From Bacillota bacterium (lineage in GTDB: Bacteria; Armatimonadota; Hebobacteria; Hebobacterales; Hebobacteraceae): DNA of 14,584 nucleotides. Location of the stretch: positions 1-14,584 of the forward strand of contig JAUVSA010000022.1 of the NCBI GenBank assembly GCA_030597345.1. The letters run 5' to 3'. Below are positions 1 to 8,588 of the stretch, piece by piece. The notes below the pieces were generated by a model, which worked only from the letters and a program-made list of their open reading frames with translations, ran no database searches and was not told where the DNA came from. The stretch's first letter is position 1; each line of letters opens with the position of its first letter. Both the position numbers and the translations under genes were made by a program.

Positions 1-98
1 ACACCAGCCGCAGGAGCCTGATCGCCCACGAAAGCTCACGCTTCGCTCGGCGTCCCACCATCCTATCTCTGGAATAACCATGTTGGCGGCAGTTACCA

Positions 99-1160
99 AT
101 GGACAGAGGCGGTCTCAGGTTGCTTTGCCTTCTCTTCTTAACCTTGGCCGTGCCATTCCGCGGCACTGCCTGGTGCGTTCCCCCGACCTTCGATGACGGC
201 TTCGAAGACGTCGCCGTCGGCTCCTACCCCTATGCTAGCGAGTGGCTCGCCCTCTCCCTCGGGAAGAACGCCTACGTGTCGGACCTGGCCTACTACAGCG
301 GCAGCAAGTCGTTCCGTCTGGACAGCTGGCCGTGGTCCGCGCGCATGGACTACGTGCGCCTGGACGGACTCCCCAACCAGCTCAGTTACCAGGCATCTGT
401 GTGCGTCGATCCAAGCTACGGATGGGTGGGCCTGGTTGGCTTCATGACCCGCAACGGCTACCAGGCTCCGATGTGGAACTACTTCCGCGTCGATGCCGGA
501 TACGGCGACGTCTCCTTCTATGGTGAGAATGCGGTCTACCTGGGCCCCTACACGCCGGGCGCCTGGTGCACCGTCCGCGCCGATCTGAACTACGACACGC
601 TCACTGCCGACCTGTGGGTTGACGGCAACCTCGTTGCCCAGGACGTGGACATCACTCCCAATACCTTCACCGATCTCGACATGGGGAACCTGGTGCTGGA
701 TCAGTGGGGTGTGGCCGCGGGTAGCTATTGGGAATACCCCTACGTCAACTACAGCAACGTGGTCTACTTCGATGATGTTGCCATATGGGAGTCTTCGACA
801 ACGCTTGCGGTCGAGCTGGATGTCCAGCCAGGCGGGAACCCCAATACCATCCACCTGCCGTCGAGGGGCCTGCTCCCGGTCGCGGTCTTCTCCACCGAGA
901 GCTTCGATGCCACTCAGATCGTCCCCGAGACCGTACCCCTCGCCGGCGCTGGAGTTGCCACCAGGGGCAGGAACGGCAGGCTCATGGCCCGCTTCGAGGA
1001 CGTCGATGGCGACGGACTGCTCGATCTGGTGCTCAAATTCGCCATACAGGACCTTGACCCTCTCGAACTCCAGGACGGCACAGCAGTGTTGAGCGGCGCC
1101 ACTTACGCTGGTCAGAGCTTCGAGGGCTCGGACCACATCAGGCTCCTACCGCGTCGATAG
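99..1160 (+). CDS. Secreted jelly-roll (LamG-like) protein with DxDxDG C-terminal domain
   Basis: A 353-aa protein, probably exported and with no recognisable enzyme motif. Residues 1-25 form a Sec-type signal peptide: basic start (MDRGGLR), a Leu/Phe-rich core and a likely cleavage after GTA. Residues about 30-232 are rich in Trp, Tyr, Asp and Gly, with alternating strand-like segments (for example YFDDVAIWES at the end), as in concanavalin/LamG-type jelly-roll folds. Residues about 236-353 match a domain I know from many secreted proteins: it opens with a VELDVQPGG-type strand, continues with LLPVAVFSTESFDA, then a Ca-binding-like loop (D301, D303, D305, D309), and ends with a GSDHIRLL-type strand. 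Such proteins usually bind polysaccharide or cell surfaces. The ATG at 99 is the start that gives the signal peptide, though its ribosome binding site is poor. It stands apart from the next gene by about 300 bases and a hairpin, so it is probably its own transcription unit. Confidence 0.8.
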   Translation: MDRGGLRLLCLLFLTLAVPFRGTAWCVPPTFDDGFEDVAVGSYPYASEWLALSLGKNAYVSDLAYYSGSKSFRLDSWPWSARMDYVRLDGLPNQLSYQASVCVDPSYGWVGLVGFMTRNGYQAPMWNYFRVDAGYGDVSFYGENAVYLGPYTPGAWCTVRADLNYDTLTADLWVDGNLVAQDVDITPNTFTDLDMGNLVLDQWGVAAGSYWEYPYVNYSNVVYFDDVAIWESSTTLAVELDVQPGGNPNTIHLPSRGLLPVAVFSTESFDATQIVPETVPLAGAGVATRGRNGRLMARFEDVDGDGLLDLVLKFAIQDLDPLELQDGTAVLSGATYAGQSFEGSDHIRLLPRR

Positions 1161-1206
1161 GAACAGACCGCACTGCTGCCACTTGGACCACACGCAGCAG
1201 CTCCGG

Positions 1207-1233
1207 GAACCGCGGCCGCACCGTCCGCGGTTC
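1207..1233 (+). terminator. Terminator-like hairpin after the secreted protein gene
   Basis: A perfect 9-bp inverted repeat, GAACCGCGG (1207-1215) and CCGCGGTTC (1225-1233), encloses a 9-nt loop. It lies 46 bases after the stop codon at 1160. The stem can be extended by a G-U and a G-C pair on the outside. There is no clear T-run after it, so it could be a U-less terminator or an mRNA 3' end stabiliser. No gene is supported between 1161 and 1457; the rest of that gap shows only a short CTCCT/AGGAG inverted repeat near 1290-1302. Confidence 0.5.
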
Positions 1234-1457
1234 TCGCCGCGCCCTAGGGTAAGCCCTCCGTCCTCCCGCGATCAACGCTCTCCAGAGTGCTCCTCCTGAG
1301 GAGACACGGCTTCGCGCGTCACCTGTGCACCTGAATTCGGCCGTCCGTGGCCTCCTGTTGCCGCCGGATGCTGCGGTCGGCGCGCCAGCTCCCCGTCACG
1401 GCCTTCATCTTCTCCGCGTGCAGGCAGCCCCGCCGGGGTCGTGGTACCCTATGCGCG

Positions 1458-3482
1458 ATGGCTGACCCCATATCGGCGATGAACGGCACGCAGATAAGTC
1501 CTGTGGAGCGCCGCCCTGGGAGCTCTGTCGACCGAACTGGCGGCGTCACTTGGCGCGCGGTGCTAGTGGCCCTCGTGGCATTGACAATACTGACGCCCCT
1601 CGCCTTCTACGTGGAGATCATCTGGTACCAGGTCCCGGACCTGACCTCTGGCGTACCCGCTTCCGCACCCATCCTCGTGCTGCTCCTGCTCACCGCACTC
1701 ATGGCCCTTCCGCCTCTCCGCCGCAGCGGCCTCACGCGCCGCGAGCTGCTCACGATCTACTCGCTGGTGCTGATCGGCGGCACCGTCATCAGTCACGGGA
1801 TGTTCCCCCTCGCCCTCTCCCGCAACGTCGCCTACCACTACATGGCTCGCACTCAGCCTCTGTGGGAAACCCTGTTCCTCGACTATGTCCCCACCTGGTT
1901 TGCCCCCTCTGAGTTCGAAGTAGTCGACGGCTACTTCCAGGGCGCGGCGACCACTCCCTGGTCTGCTTGGTGGGTCCCTCTGGGAGCGCTTTGCCTGCTG
2001 ATGATCCTGCTCTTCACGGCAACCATCTCGCTCATGGTTCTCTTCCGAAGACAGTGGATCACCCACGAGAGGCTCAGCTTCCCCCTCGCCCAGATCCCCC
2101 TTCAAATGGTCAGGCAGTCCGGCCCGGACGGCGACGCCCGGCCAGGCTCCCCACCACTCAGTTCGCTTTTCTGGCTGGGCGTGATCATCTCCCTGTGCAT
2201 CACCTTCAACAACAGTCTAGCCCAACGAGTACCGTCCATCCCCACGATACCCCTGGGGCCCATCCCCATCATTGGCTGGCAGAGGGTTGGGCCATGGGCC
2301 GGGCTCGGCAGTGTCGAGTTGGTGCTCTGGCCCTGGATGATCGCCATCGCTTACCTCGTTCCCCGCGAACTCGCCTTCTCAGTCTGGTTCTTCTGGCTCG
2401 TTCGCCTCTCGCTGCATGTCATCGCTGTCCTTAACGGGGCGACGCCGCAGCTCCCGTCTGAGTGGTACGGGGCGGAGTTCCCGGCCCCGTACTTCCAGGG
2501 AGCCGGCGCTGCATTCACCCTCCTGGCCTTCGTGCTCTGGGTGGCGCGCCGCCATCTGATTCACGTCGTCCGCCTCGCGTTCAGCCGCGCCGGCCGCGAG
2601 GTGGACACGTACGGACCCCTCTCCTACCGGTGGGCAGTGATCGGCTTCCTAGTGTCCTTCACCGGCCTCTCTTACTTCTGTTGGCTTGCGGGATGCCGAC
2701 CGGTGGTCGGCATCCTCTTCATGGGAATCATGCTCGGCTACTTCGCTCTTATGGTACGATTGAGAGCCGAGGCCGGTCTCGGCTTTCTCTGCTACCCAGC
2801 CGAGATTCAGCAGCTCTTTCTGGGTACCGTCGGTATGGGCGTCTTTCGGAGGGCCGAACTTGTGACTCTGATCTCTACCCACTGGGCGTTCCAGTCCGGG
2901 ACCGGGTTGTCTTTCGAGGCGCTTCCCGGCACCGTCATGGACTCGTTCAAGATCGCCGATTCAGCGAAAATCAACTCCCGCCGCCTGCTGGTGGCGATCG
3001 TCGGCGTTTTGCTGCTCGCGCTGCTCCTCTCCAGCTACGTCTCGCTGACCTTGATGTACCAGTACGGCTTCATGGGGACGCGCAGGGCACTGCACTACAC
3101 GAACTTCTCCTGGCAAACCCTGAATGCTGGCAGCCGCATAGCCAACTACCTCTCGGACCCAGCAGCGAGCACGACGAACACGGGCGGCATCATCGCTTTC
3201 TTGTCGGGAGGAGCCGTCGCGGTGTTCCTCGGCATGATGCGACTGAGATTCTGGTGGTGGCCCTTTCACCCGCTGGGCTATATCGCCGCCAATCCCTGGG
3301 GCGCTCATTGGCACTACATGCCCTTCTTCGTAGGGTGGGCTCTGAAGTCGCTAGTGATTCGCTATGGCGGTCTTCGGCTCTACCGCGTGACCGTCCCATT
3401 GGCGATCGGCCTGATCGTCGGCGACATGGCGAACGTCGGTATCTGGACCGCGGTAGCTGTAGTAACGCAGGGCCGAATCTGA
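1458..3482 (+). CDS. Polytopic membrane protein, DUF6785/DUF6784 type (putative transporter)
   Basis: A 674-aa integral membrane protein with roughly a dozen or more hydrophobic helices spread along its length. The N-terminal half follows the pattern I associate with DUF6785: TWRAVLVALVAL near the start, a RRELLTIY loop, and HERLSFPLAQIP at about residues 203-214. The C-terminal half follows the DUF6784 pattern: LRAEAGLGF (about 435-443), a HWHYMPFFVGWALKSL segment near 617, then RYGGLRLYR and GLIVGDM. The fold recalls oligopeptide-transporter-like carriers, but no substrate is established. The frame stays open upstream to a GTG at 1347; I prefer ATG 1458 because the extra 37 residues are basic, Cys-rich and unlike the family, although neither start has a good ribosome binding site. 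The enolase-superfamily gene follows after 88 bases, so the two are probably co-transcribed and the transporter may import that enzyme's substrate (inference). Confidence 0.8.
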   Translation: MADPISAMNGTQISPVERRPGSSVDRTGGVTWRAVLVALVALTILTPLAFYVEIIWYQVPDLTSGVPASAPILVLLLLTALMALPPLRRSGLTRRELLTIYSLVLIGGTVISHGMFPLALSRNVAYHYMARTQPLWETLFLDYVPTWFAPSEFEVVDGYFQGAATTPWSAWWVPLGALCLLMILLFTATISLMVLFRRQWITHERLSFPLAQIPLQMVRQSGPDGDARPGSPPLSSLFWLGVIISLCITFNNSLAQRVPSIPTIPLGPIPIIGWQRVGPWAGLGSVELVLWPWMIAIAYLVPRELAFSVWFFWLVRLSLHVIAVLNGATPQLPSEWYGAEFPAPYFQGAGAAFTLLAFVLWVARRHLIHVVRLAFSRAGREVDTYGPLSYRWAVIGFLVSFTGLSYFCWLAGCRPVVGILFMGIMLGYFALMVRLRAEAGLGFLCYPAEIQQLFLGTVGMGVFRRAELVTLISTHWAFQSGTGLSFEALPGTVMDSFKIADSAKINSRRLLVAIVGVLLLALLLSSYVSLTLMYQYGFMGTRRALHYTNFSWQTLNAGSRIANYLSDPAASTTNTGGIIAFLSGGAVAVFLGMMRLRFWWWPFHPLGYIAANPWGAHWHYMPFFVGWALKSLVIRYGGLRLYRVTVPLAIGLIVGDMANVGIWTAVAVVTQGRI

Positions 3483-3560
3483 TGGCCCGCTCGTACCTGG
3501 GGCCGATGTCTCGGCAGCGCCGTAAGCCGCCGAGAGGCAGTCGCCAGTCGTCAATAGAAG

Positions 3561-3565
3561 AGGAG
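3561..3565 (+). promoter_or_regulatory. Strong ribosome binding site of the enolase-superfamily gene
   Basis: AGGAG lies 5 bases before the ATG at 3571, inside a purine-rich run. It fixes the start of the enzyme gene and contrasts with the weak or absent sites of the two genes before it. Confidence 0.7.
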
Positions 3566-3570
3566 AAGAC

Positions 3571-4644
3571 ATGAAGATCACGCAGATCACACCCATTCAC
3601 GTCGAGCATAATCTGTTGGTCCGCGTAACCACCGACGAAGGCATCGTCGGCTACGGCGAATGCAGCCCCATGAACAACCATCTGGTAGCGGCCCATCTGG
3701 AGCACGCCTTGGTGTCTCTGACCGTGGGTTGCGACCCCTTCGACGTCGAGGCCATCGTTGAGAGACTGCTCGTCTCGACCTACAAGCTCGCGGGACAGAG
3801 CATGGCGATGGCGGTGAGCGGAATCGAGATCGCCCTCTGGGACATCATGGGCAAGGCCCTGGGCCAGCCGATATACAAGCTCCTGGGCGGGGCGTATCGC
3901 AAGAAGATCCGCATGTACGCCTCCAGCATGCGGCGGGACATCAGCCCCGTGGATGAGGCCAAGCGTCTCGCCGGCCTCGTCGAGAAGCACGGGTTCACCG
4001 CCGTCAAGGTCCGCGTCGGCTCCGCCTTCGGATTCGACCAGGACGCTGCCCCCGGCCGCTCTCTCGAAGTCGTCAAGGAAGTGCGCGCGGTCCTCGGCGA
4101 TGACATCGAGATCATGGTGGATGGCAATAGCTGCTACACCGCGCCGCGCGCCATCGAGCTGGGCCGCCGTCTCGAGGAATACCGGGTCTTCCACTTCGAG
4201 GAGCCGTGCCCGTACTGGGATCTCGACTCGACCGCTAAAGTCGCGAAGGCGCTAGACATGCCCGTCGCCGGAGGCGAGCAGGACTGGGAGCTGCCTCGTT
4301 TCCGGGAGATGCTCGAGCGCCAGGTGGTGGACATCGTGCAGCCGGACCTCATCAAGGCCGGCGGCTTCTCCGTCTGCAAGAAGATCGCCAACCTGGCGGA
4401 GGCCTTCGGATGTGTCTGCACCCCCCATCAGACCCAGCCCCTCGGCACCCTCGCCACCCTCCACTTCGCCGCTGCCACGCCGAACGTCCGCTACTCTCAA
4501 GAGTACAACATCGAGCCCAATCCCCTGATGCAGTCACTCTTCCGAGAGCCAGCCCTCGAAGTCAAGGACGGCTACTTGACGGTCCCCGAAGGTCCGGGCC
4601 TCGGCGTGGAGATCAACGAAGAACTCCTACCTACAGGAGAGTGA
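3571..4644 (+). CDS. Mandelate racemase/muconate lactonizing enzyme family protein (enolase superfamily)
   Basis: A 357-aa cytoplasmic enzyme of the usual family length. The N-terminal capping domain (about 1-125) carries GYGEC and GIEIALWDIMGKALGQP. The barrel domain has a KxR motif (K146, R148) at the end of the second strand; Mg2+ ligands D184 (MVDGN), E210 (HFEEP) and E236 (GGEQ); an Asp-His pair, D259 (QPDL) and H286 (TPHQ); and E311 (SQEYN). The Asp-His dyad places it in the mandelate racemase subgroup, not the dipeptide epimerase group, which uses lysines on both sides. These enzymes abstract the proton alpha to a carboxylate, most often to dehydrate sugar acids. The exact substrate cannot be read from the sequence. 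The start has a strong AGGAG. It lies between a putative transporter and a glycosidase-like lipoprotein, which fits use of an aldonic or uronic acid. Confidence 0.93.
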   Translation: MKITQITPIHVEHNLLVRVTTDEGIVGYGECSPMNNHLVAAHLEHALVSLTVGCDPFDVEAIVERLLVSTYKLAGQSMAMAVSGIEIALWDIMGKALGQPIYKLLGGAYRKKIRMYASSMRRDISPVDEAKRLAGLVEKHGFTAVKVRVGSAFGFDQDAAPGRSLEVVKEVRAVLGDDIEIMVDGNSCYTAPRAIELGRRLEEYRVFHFEEPCPYWDLDSTAKVAKALDMPVAGGEQDWELPRFREMLERQVVDIVQPDLIKAGGFSVCKKIANLAEAFGCVCTPHQTQPLGTLATLHFAAATPNVRYSQEYNIEPNPLMQSLFREPALEVKDGYLTVPEGPGLGVEINEELLPTGE

Positions 4645-4655
4645 ACCAGGCCTCG

Positions 4656-4675
4656 CCAGCGCCCTGCCGCGCTGG
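4656..4675 (+). terminator. Hairpin between the enolase-superfamily and lipoprotein genes
   Basis: A perfect 7-bp stem, CCAGCGC (4656-4662) with GCGCTGG (4669-4675), has a 6-nt loop and starts 11 bases after the stop codon at 4644. No T-run follows. It may be a weak terminator or a processing/stability element that separates expression of the downstream lipoprotein gene. Confidence 0.4.
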
Positions 4676-4728
4676 GCTCCCGTTGACGAACTGCGGCTCG
4701 CGCGCATAGAGTCTTGGCGCTTTCCTGC

Positions 4729-4733
4729 AGGAG
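4729..4733 (+). promoter_or_regulatory. Ribosome binding site supporting the ATG at 4747
   Basis: AGGAG sits 13 bases before the ATG, longer than ideal, but it lies downstream of the alternative TTG at 4714 and so argues against that start. The lipoprotein signal beginning at 4747 supports the same choice. Confidence 0.5.
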
Positions 4734-4746
4734 TCACACCATAACG

Positions 4747-7497
4747 ATGAAGCGCCGCGTGGAACTTGCGCTCATGGTGCTTACGCTCGCGCTGCTGCCG
4801 GGCTGCGCGGGTCGCTCTCCCGTCGGCAGCGCACAGGCCGAGAAGCTCGCCGCCTGGCTCGAGGCCCAGAGCTACTCCACGTGGTCCACCTTCAAGCACG
4901 AGGACAGCAGTCCGGAGAAACCTCCCAGCCCCGATGGCCTCACCCTCGGCAGCCCCAACATATTCGCCGCCGTCGGCTGCAATCCCGATGACCTAACCTC
5001 CCTCGACGTGTTCTATGCCGACCGCCGCACGGTTCGTGTCCTTCCCAGGCCCCTCACCCTTGCCCTGCGCATGCAGGGCCGCGCCGCCCGAGATCGCCCC
5101 AGCCCGGTGCCCCTCGCCGACTTCCCCGACCAGACCCTCCGTCGCCTTCGCCACACCGCCCTCGCTGTCTCCGAGAGCCAGCTCGACGGCCTCCGCGTCA
5201 CAAGCGTCACCTTCGCTCCGATGGGCCCCGACCAGAACTTCCTCGTCCGGTGGTTCCTCTTCGAGAACACTGGCGAGTCCGCGCAGCGCCTCCATCTCGC
5301 CGTCCGGTTCTTGGCCTCCGACGAATGGTCCTCCATCGACGCCCACACCTGGCAGCGCGGCGACCATCTCGCGCTCGTCTCCGACGCGCCGCTCGCCACT
5401 CGCGAGGAAGACATCGAGGCCGACATCGGGTCTCTGCGGCCGGGACAGCAGGCTGCGGCTGCACTCCTCTTCATTGCCGTCGAGGAAAAGGAGGCGCTCG
5501 CCGGCCATGTAGCCCGCGCCCAGGCCGCACTTCCGAACCTGCTCGAAATCCTGGACAGCACCAGGTCCGAATGGACCGAGTGGTGTGCGCGCACCCCCCT
5601 CGCCACTGGCAATACACGCACCGATGACCTCTTCGATTCCCTCCTCTGCCTCACGCGCGCTCACGTCGGCCCCGAAGCCATCCACACTGGATCGCTCCGA
5701 TACCCTCACGACCGCGCCTACGTGCGTGACAGCTACTGGGTCCAGCGAGCTCTCCTCGAGCTCGGTCGCGTGCATGAAGCTCGCGTCAACCTTGACTTCT
5801 TCCATCGAGCCTGGCGCGCGTCGGGCATCGCCTCCTACTACCAGATTCCGGTGTCCCGCGCGGCCGGCTACGGCTACCAGGGCGTCGAGCTACCCCACTA
5901 CCTCGTGCTCATGGCTCGCGATGCCGAGCGCCTCGCCGGGATCGATGGCCTCACCTACTGGGACATGGTCCGCGGCTGTCTCGACGATGCGGCCGTCCCG
6001 CCCAACGGCCTCCAACCCATGAACGGAGATGAGACCTGGCTGCTGGCCGCCCCCGCCCGCGAGCTCGACGACATGCTCGACAACTCCTGGCTCCTCATCG
6101 CCTCCGCCGAGTACGGCGCCGAGCTTGCCGCCCGCGCCGGCGACCCCGACCGTGCCGCGCGCTACCAGGTGATGGCCTCTCAGGGACGGCTCGGCCTCCG
6201 CCGCTTCCTGCCCCGGCTTGGCGACGCGGAGTGGTACGCGGCTGGACGTGGTAGCGATGGATCGCTCGATCTATCTCTCTGCCCGGGAGTGCTCGCCCGC
6301 GGCGCCATCCTCGACGTCCTCCCGGCGACCGACCCACACCTATCCGCAGGCCTGACAACGAGCTGGAACCGTCTCAGCTTCGATCGCGGTATCCGCGCCC
6401 ACTCCCGCAGCGCCACCATCGACGGCGGCACCCCCGGCTATGTCCTCCATGCAGCCGCTGCCTGTCCGGGCTCCAACTTCGCTGACCACGTAGCCCGTCA
6501 GGTCCTGAACTTCACCTCCGCCACCGGCTGTGTCTGGGAGTTCCACGATATGCACGACCCGGCCTGGGGCGGCGAGAAGCGCCGCCTCTGGGATTCCGCA
6601 GTTCTTCTCATGGGCCTCGTCCGCACCCACTTCGACGTGCGGAGTTCGGAGGCCGGCCTCGAATTCATAGCCAAGCCCATGTCTGCCGCATCACCTCCGC
6701 CGCCCCCGCCGGCATTCGATGCCGAAGGGCTCCTATCCCAGTCCGGCCCCGCCCTGGTCCTCCACCGTCGCTCACCCGAGCACGCCGCCCGCCTCGCTCG
6801 AGAGCTGCTCCGCCACCGGAACCACCAGTTCCCCGTCGCCGACTACCTCGGCCAGCCTCCGGCCGACTCCGCTGCGATCATCGTCTCTCCGAGCAACCCA
6901 CCCTCCGGCTGGCGCCAGACCATCCGCGGCTATTGGATCCGCACCTGGGACGGCCCTCCCCAGATCTGGGTCCGCAACAAGGGTCACGTCTACCTCGACA
7001 CCGATCCCCTGCTGACGGATCTGCTGTCCTGGCTGGTGCCTCAGCGCGAGAAGCCCCTCCCCTTCCCCGACGCCAACTTCGACCTCGTCGCCCGTTTCGG
7101 CGAGCCACCCTCCGGCCAGGCCGAGCTTCTTGCGCGCTCCGGATTCCGCACTGCCAGAGGGCGCCTCGAGTTAGCCGGAGGCCGAGTCACGCTGAGCCCG
7201 GGAAATGCCGAACTAACCGCAGCGGCCGCCTACGACAGCGAGCGTCGCCTCCTGAACCTGAGCGTGAGCGCCGCCGCCCCCCGCCCCGACGAGGCCGAAC
7301 TCACCATCACCCTCCCCTCCGGCTGGTGGGTAGTATACGCGCGCCACATGACCGGACCGTGGGACCGAGTGAGGGACCCCGTCCACCAGCTCCGCCTTTC
7401 CGACGGCCGCTCCCAACTCGTCTACTCGTTCCGCCCCGGCGACCGACCCATCCACCTCACCTTCCAGCTCGCCCGGCTAGAGGTCGCTTCTTCCTGA
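4747..7497 (+). CDS. Large lipoprotein with six-hairpin glycosidase-like domain
   Basis: A 916-aa protein, predicted to be lipid-anchored. Residues 1-20 are a type II signal peptide: KRR, a hydrophobic stretch, then the lipobox LLPGC with Cys20. The first ~300 residues look beta-rich, as in the N-terminal sandwich of many six-hairpin enzymes. At 319-331, YPHDRAYVRDSYW resembles the 'W/Y-x-RD-(S/A)-xx' signature of (alpha/alpha)6 glycosidases such as GH15/GH63-like proteins, followed by ALLELGRVHEA. Candidate acids are D328, E429 (NGDETW) and E598 (VWEFHD). Residues ~600-916 form a C-terminal region with beta-sandwich character, preceded by a Pro-rich linker (PPPPPPAF). I cannot assign a GH family or substrate. 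ATG 4747 is preferred over an upstream TTG at 4714 because it starts the lipoprotein signal directly and has AGGAG at 4729-4733. The 3' end converges on the URO-D gene with an 18-base gap. Confidence 0.78.
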   Translation: MKRRVELALMVLTLALLPGCAGRSPVGSAQAEKLAAWLEAQSYSTWSTFKHEDSSPEKPPSPDGLTLGSPNIFAAVGCNPDDLTSLDVFYADRRTVRVLPRPLTLALRMQGRAARDRPSPVPLADFPDQTLRRLRHTALAVSESQLDGLRVTSVTFAPMGPDQNFLVRWFLFENTGESAQRLHLAVRFLASDEWSSIDAHTWQRGDHLALVSDAPLATREEDIEADIGSLRPGQQAAAALLFIAVEEKEALAGHVARAQAALPNLLEILDSTRSEWTEWCARTPLATGNTRTDDLFDSLLCLTRAHVGPEAIHTGSLRYPHDRAYVRDSYWVQRALLELGRVHEARVNLDFFHRAWRASGIASYYQIPVSRAAGYGYQGVELPHYLVLMARDAERLAGIDGLTYWDMVRGCLDDAAVPPNGLQPMNGDETWLLAAPARELDDMLDNSWLLIASAEYGAELAARAGDPDRAARYQVMASQGRLGLRRFLPRLGDAEWYAAGRGSDGSLDLSLCPGVLARGAILDVLPATDPHLSAGLTTSWNRLSFDRGIRAHSRSATIDGGTPGYVLHAAAACPGSNFADHVARQVLNFTSATGCVWEFHDMHDPAWGGEKRRLWDSAVLLMGLVRTHFDVRSSEAGLEFIAKPMSAASPPPPPPAFDAEGLLSQSGPALVLHRRSPEHAARLARELLRHRNHQFPVADYLGQPPADSAAIIVSPSNPPSGWRQTIRGYWIRTWDGPPQIWVRNKGHVYLDTDPLLTDLLSWLVPQREKPLPFPDANFDLVARFGEPPSGQAELLARSGFRTARGRLELAGGRVTLSPGNAELTAAAAYDSERRLLNLSVSAAAPRPDEAELTITLPSGWWVVYARHMTGPWDRVRDPVHQLRLSDGRSQLVYSFRPGDRPIHLTFQLARLEVASS

Positions 7498-7515
7498 AGG
7501 CAGGACAGCAAGCCT

Positions 7516-8580
7516 CTACTCATACACCCCCCATTCTCTCACCAGCTCGACCACCCTCCCGTACCTCTCGAAGCTCACCTGCGTCGGTATCGAATGGTCC
7601 GAATGGAACACGTATCCCCCCGGGCTCGACATCCCGATCTCGAGCTTCCTCTTGATCTCTCGCTCCATCTCGGCCTCGTCTTCGGCGAAGAACGTCCGCA
7701 CATCCACTCCACCCATGAAGCACAGGTCTCGCCCGTACTCCCGCACCAGCTCTCCCAGGTCCACCCCAGCCTTCACCTCCAGCGCCTGGAGGCACTCGAA
7801 CCCGGCGTCGATCAGATCCGGCACCAGGGCCGTGATGTTACCGCACGAATGCAATATCACCGGCCATCCCTGCTCGTGGAAGAACTCGCACAGCCGCTTG
7901 TGGCAGGGCAGAAGCTGCTCCCGGTAGGCCCGCGGCGAGAACAGCGGCCCGTTCTTGTAGGCCAGATCATCCCACAGCCACGCCCCATCGAACTCGAACC
8001 CACGCTCCAGGTACAGCTTCGTCATCCCGATGACCATCTCGGCATCGTACTCGTACATCTCCCGCACCCAGTCCGGATCATCGGCAATCGCCATCAGCAG
8101 CGCCTCCGGGCCGATCTTCCGCCAGGTCGCCTCATATCCCGGAATCGCGCTCAGACAGACGAACTTCCCCTCCTCCCGCCACCGCGCGTGCTGCGCCCTC
8201 ATACCATCCCACTCCACGCGTGCCGGATCTGGCTTCAGACGCCCCTTCACCTCATCCCACTGCGCGCGCGACTTAACGAGGAAGTCCAGCAGTTCAGGTG
8301 TTGACCGATGGTCCACCCAGTCTCGCTTCAGGATTCCCCACTCGTCCCGCACCACCACGCACTCCTCCGTCCGCTCTACCTCTTGCCACTCAAACCCGAA
8401 CGAGTTGTCCACCGATATGTCGCGAATCTCCGTCCCGAAATGGTCGTCTGGTGACACGTCCGCCGGCAGCCCCTCCTCCCGCCACCGATTGGCCGTCGCC
8501 TCCCAGAACGACTCGTGAATCGGCACCCGGTCCGGCCGCCCGTGCCGCAGCGCTTTCCCAACCCGTTCTCGCGAAGTCCT
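7516..8580 (-). CDS. Uroporphyrinogen decarboxylase (URO-D) family protein, methyltransferase-like; start codon altered
   Basis: About 354 aa with the URO-D/MtaA-type TIM barrel. It opens with TSRERVGKALRHGRPDRVP, the usual start of this family. HSCGN (H244, C246, numbered from 8580) matches the H-x-C Zn site of corrinoid-dependent methyltransferases such as MtaA. A C-terminal third Cys is not seen; the corresponding area reads FHSDHS (H326, D328, H329). Family members of this kind are usually methyl-transfer enzymes, not heme enzymes, but no corrinoid protein is encoded in the window, so the substrate is unknown. The codon where Met is expected (8578-8580) is AGG, preceded at 8-nt spacing by a GGAGGAGGAGG stretch. 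The frame stays open to a TTG at 8712, giving 44 extra Cys/Gly/Arg-rich residues that do not look like the family. So the true start is uncertain: a mutated ATG, a base error or a TTG start. Confidence 0.85.
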   Translation of the reverse strand, partial: RTSRERVGKALRHGRPDRVPIHESFWEATANRWREEGLPADVSPDDHFGTEIRDISVDNSFGFEWQEVERTEECVVVRDEWGILKRDWVDHRSTPELLDFLVKSRAQWDEVKGRLKPDPARVEWDGMRAQHARWREEGKFVCLSAIPGYEATWRKIGPEALLMAIADDPDWVREMYEYDAEMVIGMTKLYLERGFEFDGAWLWDDLAYKNGPLFSPRAYREQLLPCHKRLCEFFHEQGWPVILHSCGNITALVPDLIDAGFECLQALEVKAGVDLGELVREYGRDLCFMGGVDVRTFFAEDEAEMEREIKRKLEIGMSSPGGYVFHSDHSIPTQVSFERYGRVVELVREWGVYE

Positions 8581-8588
8581 CTCTCCGG

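Noticed and set aside
138..1136. A - strand frame opposite the secreted protein gene
   Set aside because: No recognisable domain or ribosome binding site; the + strand product has a signal peptide and a known C-terminal domain.
1347..1457. GTG start adding 37 residues to the membrane protein
   Set aside because: The extension is basic and Cys-rich, does not fit the family start, and has no ribosome binding site.
2462..3574. A 370-codon + strand frame inside the membrane protein gene
   Set aside because: Out-of-frame shadow; the other frame has regular transmembrane helices and family motifs.
3190..4194. A - strand frame across the transporter and enolase-superfamily genes
   Set aside because: Antisense to two genes with clear motifs; no supporting signals.
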